Source of the DNA: Petrolisthes cinctipes
Lineage: Eukaryota; Arthropoda; Malacostraca; Decapoda; Porcellanidae
DNA length: 64,000 nucleotides
NCBI GenBank assembly: GCA_033782935.1
Contig: JAWQEG010000166.1
Coordinates: forward strand, 2,756,001 to 2,820,000
Direction of reading: 5' to 3'
Positions 36,606 through 48,676 of the stretch are shown piece by piece. Within the stretch, counting starts at the first letter, position 1. Each line of letters opens with the position of its first letter. Under the pieces are notes generated by a model. That model saw nothing but the letters and a program-made list of their open reading frames with translations, was not told the DNA's origin and ran no database searches. A program made the position numbers and the translations under genes.

Positions 36606-39600
36606 CACGGAGTAGGCATGTACAGATACCTTCTGGGACCTCTAAATATCGAATTTTCGGGTGTTTTGAGCCTGAATTTGAGATATAAACGGGTACAGAA
36701 GATACATTCACATATTGACTTTGGGCACCAAAAATATCGATTTTCAGCATGTTTTGGGCCTGAATTTTGAAAATACTCTAACACGGAGTAGGCATGTACA
36801 GATCGCTTCTGGGACCCCAAAATATCAAATTTTCGGGAGTTTAGGGCCAGAATTTAAGATATAAACGGGTACAGAAGATGCATGCACATATCGACTTTTG
36901 GACACCTAAAAGATCGATTTTCAGTATGTTTTTGGCCTGTATTTTGAAAATACTCTAACACGGAGTAGGCATGTACAGATACCTTCTGGGACCTCTAAAT
37001 ATCGAATTTTCGGGTGTTTTGGGACTGAATTTGAGATATCGATTTTTTGGCACCTAAAATGTCGATTTTTAGCATGTTTTTAGCCTATATTTTGAAAATA
37101 TTCTAGCACTGTGTAGGCATGTACAGATTGCTTCTGGGACCCCAAAATATTGAATTTTCGAGTGTTTTGAGCCTGAATTTGAGATATAAACGGGTACAGA
37201 AGATACATGCACATATTGACTTTGGGTATCTAAAATATCGATTTTTAGCATGTTTTGGGCCTGTATTTTGAAAATACTCTAACACTGAGTAGGCATGTAC
37301 AGATTGCTTCTGGGACCCCAAAATATTGAATTTTCGGGTGTTTTGAGCCTGAAATTGAGATATAAACGGGTACTGAAGATGCATGCACATATCGACTTTT
37401 GTGCACCTAAAAGATCGATTTTCAGTATGTTTTGAGCATGTATTTTGAAAATACTCTAACACGGAGTAGGCATGTACAGATCGCTTCTGGGACCCCTAAA
37501 TATCGAATTTTCGGGTGTTTTGGGACTGAATTTGAGATATCGACTTTTTGGCACCTAAAAGATCGATTTTTAGAATGTTTTTAGCCTATATTTTGAAAAT
37601 ATTCTAGCACTGAGTAGGCATGTACAGATTGCTTCTGGGACCCCAAAATATTGAATTTTCGGGTGTTTTGAGCCTGAATTTGAGATATAAACGGGTACAG
37701 AAGATACATGCACATATTGACTTTGGGCACCAAAAATATCGATTTTCAGCATGTTTTGGGCCTGAATTTTGAAAATACACTGAGTAGGCATGTACAGATC
37801 GCTTCTGGGACCCCAAAATATCGAATTTTCGGGTGTTTAGGGCCAGAATTTGAGATATAAACGGCTACAGAAGATGCATGCACATATCGACTTTTGGGCA
37901 CCTAAAAGATCGATATTCAGTATGTTTTTGGCCTGTATTTTGAAAATACTCTAACACTGAGTAGGCATGTACAGATTGCTTCTGGGACCCCAAAATATCG
38001 AATTTTCGGGTGTTTTGAGCCTAAATTTGAGATATAAACGGGTACTGAAGATGCATGCACATATCGACTTTTGTGCACCTAAAAGATCGATTTTCAGTAT
38101 GTTTTGAGCATGTATTTTGAAAATACTCTAACACGGAGTAGGCATGTACAGATCGCTTCTGTGACCCCTAAATATCGAATTTTCGGGTGTTTTGGGACTG
38201 AATTTGAGATATCGACTTTTTGGCACCTAAAAGAGCCTATATTTTGAAAATATTCTAGCACTGTACAGATTGCTTCTGGGACCCCAAAATATTGAATTTT
38301 CGGGTGTTTTGAGCCTGAATTTGAGATATAAACGGGTACAGAAGATACATGCACATATTGACTTTGGGCATCTAAAATATCGATTTTCAGCATGTTTTGG
38401 GCCTGTATTTTGAAAATACTCTAACACTGAGTAGGCATGTACAGATTGCTTCTGGGACCCCAAAATATTGAATTTTCGGGTGTTTTGAGCCTGAATTTAA
38501 GATATCGACTTTTTGGCACCTAAAATATCGATTTTTAGCATCTATTTAGCCTATATTTTGAAAATATTCTAGCACTGAGTAGGCATGTACAGATTGCTTC
38601 TGGGACCCCAAAATATTGAATTTTCGGGTGTTTTGAGCCTGAATTTGAGATATAAACGGGTACAGAAGATACATGCACATATTAACTTTTGGGCACCTAA
38701 AAGATCGATTTTCAGTATGTTTTTGGCCTGTATTTTGAAAATACTCTAACACGGAGTAGGCATGTACAGATACCTTCTGGGACCTCTAAATATCGAATTT
38801 TCGGGTGTTTTGGGACGGAATTTGAGATATCGATTTTTTGGCACCTAAAATGTCGATTTTTAGCATGTTTTTAGCCTATATTTTGAAAATATTCTAGCAC
38901 TGTGTAGGCATGTACAGATTGCTTCTGGGACCCCAAAATATTGAATTTTCGGGTGTTTTGAGCCTGAATTTGAGATATAAACGGGTACAGAAGATACATG
39001 CACATATTGACTTTGGGCATCTAAAATATCGATTTTCAGCATGTTTTGGGCCTGTATTTTGAAAATACTTTAATACTGAGTAGGCATGTACAGATTGCTT
39101 CTGGGACCCCAAAATATTGAATTTTCGGGTGTTTTGAGCCTGAATTTGAGATATAAACGGGTACTGAAAATGCATGCACATATCGACTTTTGTGCACCTA
39201 AAAGATCGATTTTCAGTATGTTTTGAGCATGTATTTTGAAAATACTCTAACACTGAGTAGGCATGTACAGATTGCTTCTGGGACCCCTAAATATCGAATT
39301 TTAGGGTGTTTTGGGACTGAATTTGAGATATCGAATTTTTGGCACCTAAAATGTCGATTTTTAGCATGTTTTTAGCCTATATTTTGAAAATATTCTAGCA
39401 CTGTGTAGGCATGTACAGATTGCTTCTGGGACCCCAAAATATAGAATTTTCGGGTGTTTTGAGCCTGAATTTGAGATATAAACGGGTACAGAAGATACAT
39501 GCACATATTGACTTTGGGCACCAAAAATATCGATTTTCAGCATGTTTTGGGCCTGTATTTTGAAAATACTCTAACACGGAGTAGGCATGTACAGATCGCT

Positions 39601-40265
39601 TCTGGGACCCCAAAATATTGAATTTTCGGGTGTTTTGAGCCTGAATTTGAGATATAAACGGGTACTGAAAATGCATGCACATATCGACTTTTGTGCACCT
39701 AAAAGATCGATTTTCAGCATGTTTTGGGCCTGAATTTTGAAAATACTCTAACACGGAGTGCTAGGCATGTACAGATCGCTTCTGGGACCCTAAAATATCG
39801 AATTTTCGGGTGTTTAGGGCCAGAATTTGAGATATAAACGGGTACAGAAGATGCATGCACATATCGACTTTTGGGCACCTAAAAGATCGATTTTCAGTAT
39901 GTTTTTGGCCTGTATTTTGAAAATACTCTAACACGGAGTAGGCATGTACAGATACCTTCTGGGACCTCTAAATATCGAATTTTCGGGTGTTTTGGGACTG
40001 AATTTGAGATATCGATTTTTTGGCACCTAAAATATCGATTTTCAGCATGTTTTTAGCCTATATTTTGAAAATATTCTAGCACTGTGTAGGCATGTTAAGA
40101 TTGCTTCTGGGACCCCAAAATATTGAATTTTCAGGTGTTTTGAGCCTGAATTTGAGATAGAAACGGGTACAGATGATACATGCACATATTGACTTTGGGC
40201 ATCTAAAATATCGATTTTCAGCATGTTTTGGGCCTGTATTTTGAAAATACTCTAACACTGAGTAG
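35617..40265. repeat. Large duplicated block, version 2
   Basis: Counterpart of 26,690-32,370. Relative to version 1 it has one copy instead of two of the 1,182-bp unit, and an extra 148-bp C-like monomer at about 38,504-38,651. That monomer reads TTTAAGATATCGAC and AGCATCTATTTAGCC, a form otherwise seen only near 59,315-59,370. The two versions therefore diverged by whole-monomer gains and losses as well as point changes. Confidence 0.82.
39364..40044. repeat. 681-bp tetramer with GCT insertion, copy 3
   Basis: Offset 9,075 bp from the copy at 30289, within the larger duplicated block. It has AAAATATAGAATTTTC, GTACTGAAAATGC and TGCTAGGCATG, but GGGCCAGAATTTG where the two earlier copies have GGGCCCGAATTTG. 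Confidence 0.86.
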
Positions 40266-40489
40266 GCAAGTACAGATCGCTTCTGGGACCCCAAAATATC
40301 GAATTTTCGGGTGTTTAGGGCCAGAATTTGAGATATAAACGGGTACTGAAGATGCATGCACATATCGACTTTTGTGCACCTAAAAGATCGATTTTCAGTA
40401 TGTTTTGAGCATGTATTTTGAAAATACTCTAACACGGAGTAGGCATGTACAGATCGCTTCTGGGACCCCTAAATATCGAATTTTCGGGT

Positions 40490-43235
40490 GTTTTGGGACT
40501 GAATTTGAGATATCGACTTTTTGGCACCTAAAAGATCGATTTTTAGCATGTTTTTAGCCTATATTTTGAAAATATTCTAGCACTGAGTAGGCATGTACAG
40601 ATTGCTTCTGGGACCCCAAAATATTGAATTTTCGGTTGTTTTGAGCCTGAATTTGAGATATAAACGGGTACAGAATATACATGCACATATTGACTTTGGG
40701 CACCAAAAATATCGATTTTCAGCATGTTTTGGGCCTGAATTTTGAAAATACTCTAACACGGAGTAGGCATGTACAGATCGCTTCTGGGACCCCAAAATAT
40801 CGAATTTTCCGGTGTTTAGGGCCAGAATTTGAGATATAAACGGGTACTGAAGATGCATGCACATATCGACTTTTGTGCACCTAAAAGATCGATTTTCAGT
40901 ATGTTTTGAGCATGTATTTTGAAAATACTCTAACACGGAGTAGGCATGTACAGATCGCTTCTGTGACCCCTAAATATCGAATTTTCGGGTGTTTTGGGAC
41001 TGAATTTGAGATATCGACTTTTTGGCACCTAAAAGATCGATTTTTAGCATGTTTTTAGCCTATATTTTGAAAATATTCTAGCACTGAGTAGGCATGTACA
41101 GATTGCTTCTGGGACCCCAAAATATTGAATTTTCGGATGTTTTGAGCCTGAATTTGAGATATAAACGGGTACAGAAGATACATGCACATATTGACTTTGG
41201 GCACCAAAAATATCGATTTTCAGCATGTTTTGGGCCTGAATTTTGAAAATATTCTAACACGGAGTAGGCATGTACAGATCGCTTCTGGGACCCCAAAATA
41301 TCGAATTATCGGGTGTTTAGGGCCAGAATTTGAGATATAAACGGGTACTGAAGATATCGACTTTTGTGCACCTAAAAGATCGATTTTCAGTATGTTTTGA
41401 GCATGTATTTTGAAAATACTCTAACATGGAGTAGGCATGTACAGATCGCTTCTGGGACCCCTAAATATCGAATTTTCGGGTGTTTTGGGACTGAATTTGA
41501 GATATCGACTTTTGTGCACCTAAAAGATCGATTTTTAGCATGTTTTTAGCCTATATTTTGAAAATATTCTAGCACTGAGTAGGCATGTACAGATTGCTTC
41601 TGGGACCGCAAAATATTGAATTTTCGGGTGTTTTGAGCCTGAATTTGAGATATAAACGGTTACAGAAGATACATGCACATATTGACTTTGGGCATCTAAA
41701 ATATCGATTTTCAGCATGTTTTGGGCCTGTATTTTGAAAATACTCTAACACTGAGTAGGCATGTACAGATTGCTTCTGGGACCCCAAAATTTTGAATTTT
41801 CGGGTGTTTTGAGCCTGAATTTGAGATATAAACGGGTACTGAAGATGCATGCACATATCGACTTTTGTGCACCTAAAAGATCGATTTTCAGTATGTTTTG
41901 AGCATGTATTTTGAAAATACTCTAACACGGAGTAGGCATGTACAGATCGCTTCTGGGACCCCTAAATATCGAATTTTCGGGAGTTTTGGGACTGAATTTG
42001 AGATATCGACTTTTTGGCACCTAAAAGATCGATTTTTAGCATGTTTTTAGCCTATATTTTGAAAATATTCTAGCACTGTACAGATTGCTTCTTGGACCCC
42101 AAAATATTGAATTTTCGGGTGTTTTGAGCCTGAATTTGAGATATAAACGGGTACAGAAGATACATGCACATATTGACTTTGGGCACCAAAAATATCGATT
42201 TTCAGCATGTTTTGGGCCTGAATTTTGAAAATACTCTAACACGGAGTAGTCATGTACAGATCGCTTCTGGGACCCCAAAATATCGAATTTTCGGGTGTTT
42301 AGGGCCATAATTTGAGATATAAACGGGTACTGAAGATGCATGCACATATCGACTTTTGTGCACCTTAAAGATCGATTTTCAGTATGTTTTGAGCATGTAT
42401 TTTGAGAATACTCTAACACGGAATAGGCATGTACAGATCGCTTCTGGGACCCCTAAATATCGAATTTTCGGGTGTTTTGGGACTGAATTTGAGATATCGA
42501 CTTTTTGGCACCTAAAAGATCGATTTTTAGCATGTTTTTAGCCTATATTTTGAAAATATTCTAGCACTGAGTAGGCATGTACAGATTGCTTCTGGGACCC
42601 CAAAATATTGAATTTTCTGGTGTTTTGAGCCTGAATTTGAGATATAAACGGGTACAGAAGATACATGCACATATTGACTTTGGGCACCAAAAATATCGAT
42701 TTTCAGCATGTTTTGGGCGTGAATTTTGAAAATACTCTAACACGGAGTAGGCATGTACAGATCGCTTCTGGGACCCCAAAATATCGAATTTTCGGGTGTT
42801 TAGGGCCAGAATTTGAGATATAAAAGGGTACAGAAGATGCATGCACATATCGACTTTTGGGCACCTAAAAGATCGATTTTCAGTATGTTTTTGGCCTGTA
42901 TTTTGAAAATACTCTAACACGGAGTAGGCATGTACAGATACCTTCTGGGACCTCTAAATATCGAATTTTCGGGTGTTTTGGGACTAAATTTGAGATATCG
43001 ATTTTTTGGCACCTAAAATATCGATTTTCAGCATGTTTTTAGCCTATATTTTGAAAATATTCTAGCACTGTGTAGGCATGTACAGATTGCTTCTGGGACC
43101 CCAAAATATTGAATTTTCGGGTGTTTTGAGCCTGAATTTGAGATATAAACGGGTACAGAAGATACATGCACATATTGACTTTGGGCACCAAAAATATCGA
43201 TTTTCAGCATGTTTTGGGCCTGAATTTTGAAAATA
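40490..43235. repeat. 2,986-bp-offset duplication, first copy
   Basis: This run matches 43,476-46,221 at a constant offset of 2,986 bp. Left limit: GGGTGTTTTGGG here against GGGAGTTTTGGG in the second copy. Right limit: AATATTCTAACACGG against AATACTCTAACACGG. Shared rare variants include a 10-bp deletion giving GTACTGAAGATATCGAC (41,35x), CAGAATATACATG, CTAACATGGAG, GGGACCGCAAAAT, AAACGGTTACAG, CCAAAATTTTGAA, GGAGTAGTCATG, CACCTTAAAGATCG and TTTTGAGAATAC. Confidence 0.87.
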
Positions 43236-43475
43236 TTCTAACACGGAGTAAGCATGTACAGATTGCTTCTGGGACCCCAAAATATTGAATTTTCGGGTGT
43301 TTTGAGACTGAATTTGAGATATAAACGGGTACTGAAGATGCATGCACATATCGACTTTTGTGCACCTAAAAGATCGATTTTCAGTATGTTTTGAGCATGT
43401 ATTTTGAAAATACTCTAACACGGAGTAGGCATGTACAGATCGCTTCTGGGACCCCTAAATATCGAATTTTCGGGA

Positions 43476-46221
43476 GTTTTGGGACTGAATTTGAGATATC
43501 GACTTTTTGGCACCTAAAAGATCGATTTTTAGCATGTTTTTAGCCTATATTTTGAAAATATTCTAGCACTGAGTAGGCATGTACAGATTGCTTCTGGGAC
43601 CCCAAAATATTGAATTTTCGGTTGTTTTGAGCCTGAATTTGAGATATAAACGGGTACAGAATATACATGCACATATTGACTTTGGGCACCAAAAATATCG
43701 ATTTTCAGCATGTTTTGGGCCTGAATTTTGAAAATACTCTAACACGGAGTAGGCATGTACAGATCGCTTCTGGGACCCCAAAATATCGAATTTTCCGGTG
43801 TTTAGGGCCAGAATTTGAGATATAAACGGGTACTGAAGATGCATGCACATATCGACTTTTGTGCACCTAAAAGATCGATTTTCAGTATGTTTTGAGCATG
43901 TATTTTGAAAATACTCTAACACGGAGTAGGCATGTACAGATCGCTTCTGTGACCCCTAAATATCGAATTTTCGGGTGTTTTGGGACTGAATTTGAGATAT
44001 CGACTTTTTGGCACCTAAAAGATCGATTTTTAGCATGTTTTTAGCCTATATTTTGAAAATATTCTAGCACTGAGTAGGCATGTACAGATTGCTTCTGGGA
44101 CCCCAAAATATTGAATTTTCGGATGTTTTGAGCCTGAATTTGAGATATAAACGGGTACAGAAGATACATGCACATATTGACTTTGGGCACCAAAAATATC
44201 GATTTTCAGCATGTTTTGGGCCTGAATTTTGAAAATATTCTAACACGGAGTAGGCATGTACAGATCGCTTCTGGGACCCCAAAATATCGAATTTTCGGGT
44301 GTTTAGGGCCAGAATTTGAGATATAAACGGGTACTGAAGATATCGACTTTTGTGCACCTAAAAGATCGATTTTCAGTATGTTTTGAGCATGTATTTTGAA
44401 AATACTCTAACATGGAGTAGGCATGTACAGATCGCTTCTGGGACCCCTAAATATCGAATTTTCGGGTGTTTTGGGACTGAATTTGAGATATCGACTTTTG
44501 TGCACCTAAAAGATCGATTTTTAGCATGTTTTTAGCCTATATTTTGAAAATATTCTAGCACTGAGTAGGCATGTACAGATTGCTTCTGGGACCGCAAAAT
44601 ATTGAATTTTCGGGTGTTTTGAGCCTGAATTTGAGATATAAACGGTTACAGAAGATACATGCACATATTGACTTTGGGCATCTAAAATATCGATTTTCAG
44701 CATGTTTTGGGCCTGTATTTTGAAAATACTCTAACACTGAGTAGGCATGTACAGATTGCTTCTGGGACCCCAAAATTTTGAATTTTCGGGTGTTTTGAGC
44801 CTGAATTTGAGATATAAACGGGTACTGAAGATGCATGCACATATCGACTTTTGTGCACCTAAAAGATCGATTTTCAGTATGTTTTGAGCATGTATTTTGA
44901 AAATACTCTAACACGGAGTAGGCATGTACAGATCGCTTCTGGGACCCCTAAATATCGAATTTTCGGGAGTTTTGGGACTGAATTTGAGATATCGACTTTT
45001 TGGCACCTAAAAGATCGATTTTTAGCATGTTTTTAGCCTATATTTTGAAAATATTCTAGCACTGTACAGATTGCTTCTTGGACCCCAAAATATTGAATTT
45101 TCGGGTGTTTTGAGCCTGAATTTGAGATATAAACGGGTACAGAAGATACATGCACATATTGACTTTGGGCACCAAAAATATCGATTTTCAGCATGTTTTG
45201 GGCCTGAATTTTGAAAATACTCTAACACGGAGTAGTCATGTACAGATCGCTTCTGGGACCCCAAAATATCGAATTTTCGGGTGTTTAGGGCCATAATTTG
45301 AGATATAAACGGGTACTGAAGATGCATGCACATATCGACTTTTGTGCACCTTAAAGATCGATTTTCAGTATGTTTTGAGCATGTATTTTGAGAATACTCT
45401 AACACGGAATAGGCATGTACAGATCGCTTCTGGGACCCCTAAATATCGAATTTTCGGGTGTTTTGGGACTGAATTTGAGATATCGACTTTTTGGCACCTA
45501 AAAGATCGATTTTTAGCATGTTTTTAGCCTATATTTTGAAAATATTCTAGCACTGAGTAGGCATGTACAGATTGCTTCTGGGACCCCAAAATATTGAATT
45601 TTCTGGTGTTTTGAGCCTGAATTTGAGATATAAACGGGTACAGAAGATACATGCACATATTGACTTTGGGCACCAAAAATATCGATTTTCAGCATGTTTT
45701 GGGCGTGAATTTTGAAAATACTCTAACACGGAGTAGGCATGTACAGATCGCTTCTGGGACCCCAAAATATCGAATTTTCGGGTGTTTAGGGCCAGAATTT
45801 GAGATATAAAAGGGTACAGAAGATGCATGCACATATCGACTTTTGGGCACCTAAAAGATCGATTTTCAGTATGTTTTTGGCCTGTATTTTGAAAATACTC
45901 TAACACGGAGTAGGCATGTACAGATACCTTCTGGGACCTCTAAATATCGAATTTTCGGGTGTTTTGGGACTAAATTTGAGATATCGATTTTTTGGCACCT
46001 AAAATATCGATTTTCAGCATGTTTTTAGCCTATATTTTGAAAATATTCTAGCACTGTGTAGGCATGTACAGATTGCTTCTGGGACCCCAAAATATTGAAT
46101 TTTCGGGTGTTTTGAGCCTGAATTTGAGATATAAACGGGTACAGAAGATACATGCACATATTGACTTTGGGCACCAAAAATATCGATTTTCAGCATGTTT
46201 TGGGCCTGAATTTTGAAAATA
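43476..46221. repeat. 2,986-bp-offset duplication, second copy
   Basis: Second copy of 40,490-43,235, with the same rare variants. One private difference is TTTTCGGGTG here against TTATCGGGTG near 41,305. The extended segment 43,256-46,667 occurs a third time at 60,589-64,000 (offset 17,333). This run has therefore been copied both locally and about 17 kb away. Confidence 0.87.
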
Positions 46222-47177
46222 CTCTAACACGGAGTAGGCATGTACAGATCGCTTCTGGGACCCCAAAATATCGAATTTTCGGGTGTTTTTAAGCCTGAAT
46301 TTGAGATATAAACGGGTACTGAAGATGCATGCACATATCGACTTTTGTGCACCTAAAAGATCGATTTTCAGTATGTTTTGAGCATGTATTTTGAAAATAC
46401 TCTAACACGGAGTAGGCATGTACAGATCGCTTCTGGGACCCCTAAATATCGAATTTTCGGGTGTTTTGGGACTGAATTTGAGATATCGACTTTTTGGCAC
46501 CTAAAAGATCGATTTTTAGCATGTTTTTAGCCTATATTTTGAAAATATTCTTGCACTGTACAGATTGCTTCTGGGACCCCAAAATATTGAATTTTCGGGT
46601 GTTTTGAGCCTGAATATGAGATATAAACGGGTACAGAAGATACATGCACATATTGACTTTGGGCACCAAAAATATCGATTTTCAGCATGTTTTGGGCCTG
46701 AATTTTGAAAATACTCTAACACGGAGTAGGCATGTACAGATCGCTTCTGGGACCCCAAAATATCGAATTTTCGGGTGTTTTGAGCCTGAATTTGAGATAT
46801 AAACGGGTACAGAAGATACATGCACATATTGACTTTGGGCACCAAAAATATCGATTTTCAGCATGTTTTGGGCCTGAATTTTGAAAATACTCTAACACGG
46901 AGTAGGCATGTACAGATCGCTTATGGGACCCCAAAATATCGAATTTTCGGGTGTTTTTAAGCCTGAATTTGAGATATAAACGGGTACTGAAGATGCATGC
47001 ACATATCGACTTTTGTGCACCTAAAAGATCGATTTTTAGTATGTTTTGAGCATGTATTTTGAAAATACTCTAACACGGAGTAGGCATGTACAGATCGCTT
47101 CTGGGACCCCTAAATATCGAATTTTCGGGTGTTTTGGGACTGAATGTGAGATATCGACTTTTTGGCACCTAAAAGAT

Positions 47178-47194
47178 CGATTTTTAGCCTATAT
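47178..47194. other. 11-bp deletion between 8-bp direct repeats
   Basis: A/C junctions normally contain TTTTTAGCATGTTTTTAGCC, which holds TTTTTAGC twice. Here only one copy remains (GATTTTTAGCCTAT), so 11 bp including a GCATG were lost. This is a textbook direct-repeat deletion and appears private to this position. Confidence 0.8.
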
Positions 47195-48639
47195 TTTGAA
47201 AATATTCTTGCACTGTACAGATTGCTTCTGGGACCCCAAAATATTGAATTTTCGGGTGTTTTGAGCCTGAATTTGAGATATAAACGGGTACAGAAGATAC
47301 ATGCACATATTGACTTTGGTCACCAAAAATATCGATTTTCAGCATGTTTTGGGCCTGAATTTTGAAAATACTCTAACACGGAGTAGGCATGTACAGATCG
47401 TTTCTGGGACCCCAAAATATCGAATTTTCGGGTTGTTTAGGGCCAGAATTTGAGATATAAACGGGTACTGAAGATGCATGCACATATCGACTTTTGTGCA
47501 CCTTAAAGATTGATTTTCAGTATGTTTTGAGCATGTATTTTGAAAATACTCTAACACGGAGTAGGCATGTACAGATCGCTTCTGGGACCCCTAAATATCG
47601 AATTTTCGGGTGTTTTGGGACTGAATTTGAGATATCGACTTTTTGGCACCTAAAAGATCGATTTTTAGCATGTTTTATGCCTATATTTTGAAAATATTCT
47701 TGCACTGTACAGATTGCTTCTAGGACCCCAAAATATTGAATTTTCGGGTGTTTTGAGCCTGAATTTGAGATATAAACGGGTACAGAAGATACATGCACAT
47801 ATTGACTTTGGGCACCAAAAATATCGATTTTCAGCATGTTTTGGGCCTGAATTTTGAAAATACTCTAACACGGAGTAGGCATGTACAGATCGCTTCTGGG
47901 ACCCCAAAATATCGAATTTTCGGGTGTTTAGGGCCAGAATTTGAGATATAAACGGGTACAGAAGATGCATGCACATATCGACTTTTGGGCACCTAAAAGA
48001 TCGATTTTCAGTATGTTTTTGGCCTGTATTTTGAAAATACTCTAACACGGAATAGGCATGTACAGATACCTTCTGGGACCTCTAAATATCGAATTTTCGG
48101 GTGTTTTGGGACTGAATTTGAGATATCGACTTTTTGGCACCTAAAATGTCGATTTTTAGCATGTTTTTAGCCTATATTTTGAAAATATTCTAGCACTGTG
48201 TAGGCATGTACAAATTGCTTCTGGGACCCCAAAATATTGAATTTTCGGGTGTTTTGATATATAAACGGGTACAGAAGATACATGCACATATTGACTTTGG
48301 GCATCTAAAATATCGATTTTCAGCATGTTTTGGGCCTGTATTTTGAAAATACTCTAACACTGAGTAGGCATGTACAGATTGCTTCTGGGACCCCAAAATA
48401 TTGAATTTTCGGGTGTTTTGAGCCTGAATTTGAGATATAAACGGGTACTGAAGATGCATGCACATATCGACTTTTTGGCACCTAAAAGATCGATTTTCAG
48501 TATGTTTTGGGCCTGTATTTTGAAAATACTCTAACACGGAGTAGGCATGTACAGATACCTACTGGGACCTCTAAATATCGAATTTTCGGGTGTTTTGGGA
48601 CTGAATTTGAGATATCGACTTTTTGGCACCTAAAATGTC

Positions 48640-48676
48640 GATTTTTAAAAAGCATGTTCTTGGCCTAAATTTTGAA
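48640..48676. repeat. Unusual monomer junction with AAAA insertion and CATGTTCTTGG
   Basis: The normal GATTTTTAGCATGTTTTTAGCC reads here as GATTTTTAAAAAGCATG followed by TTCTTGGCCTAAATTTTG. It combines a 4-A insertion with several substitutions. The same altered junction occurs at about 53,479-53,506 and nowhere else I noticed, so it is a private marker of that duplicated segment. Confidence 0.8.
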
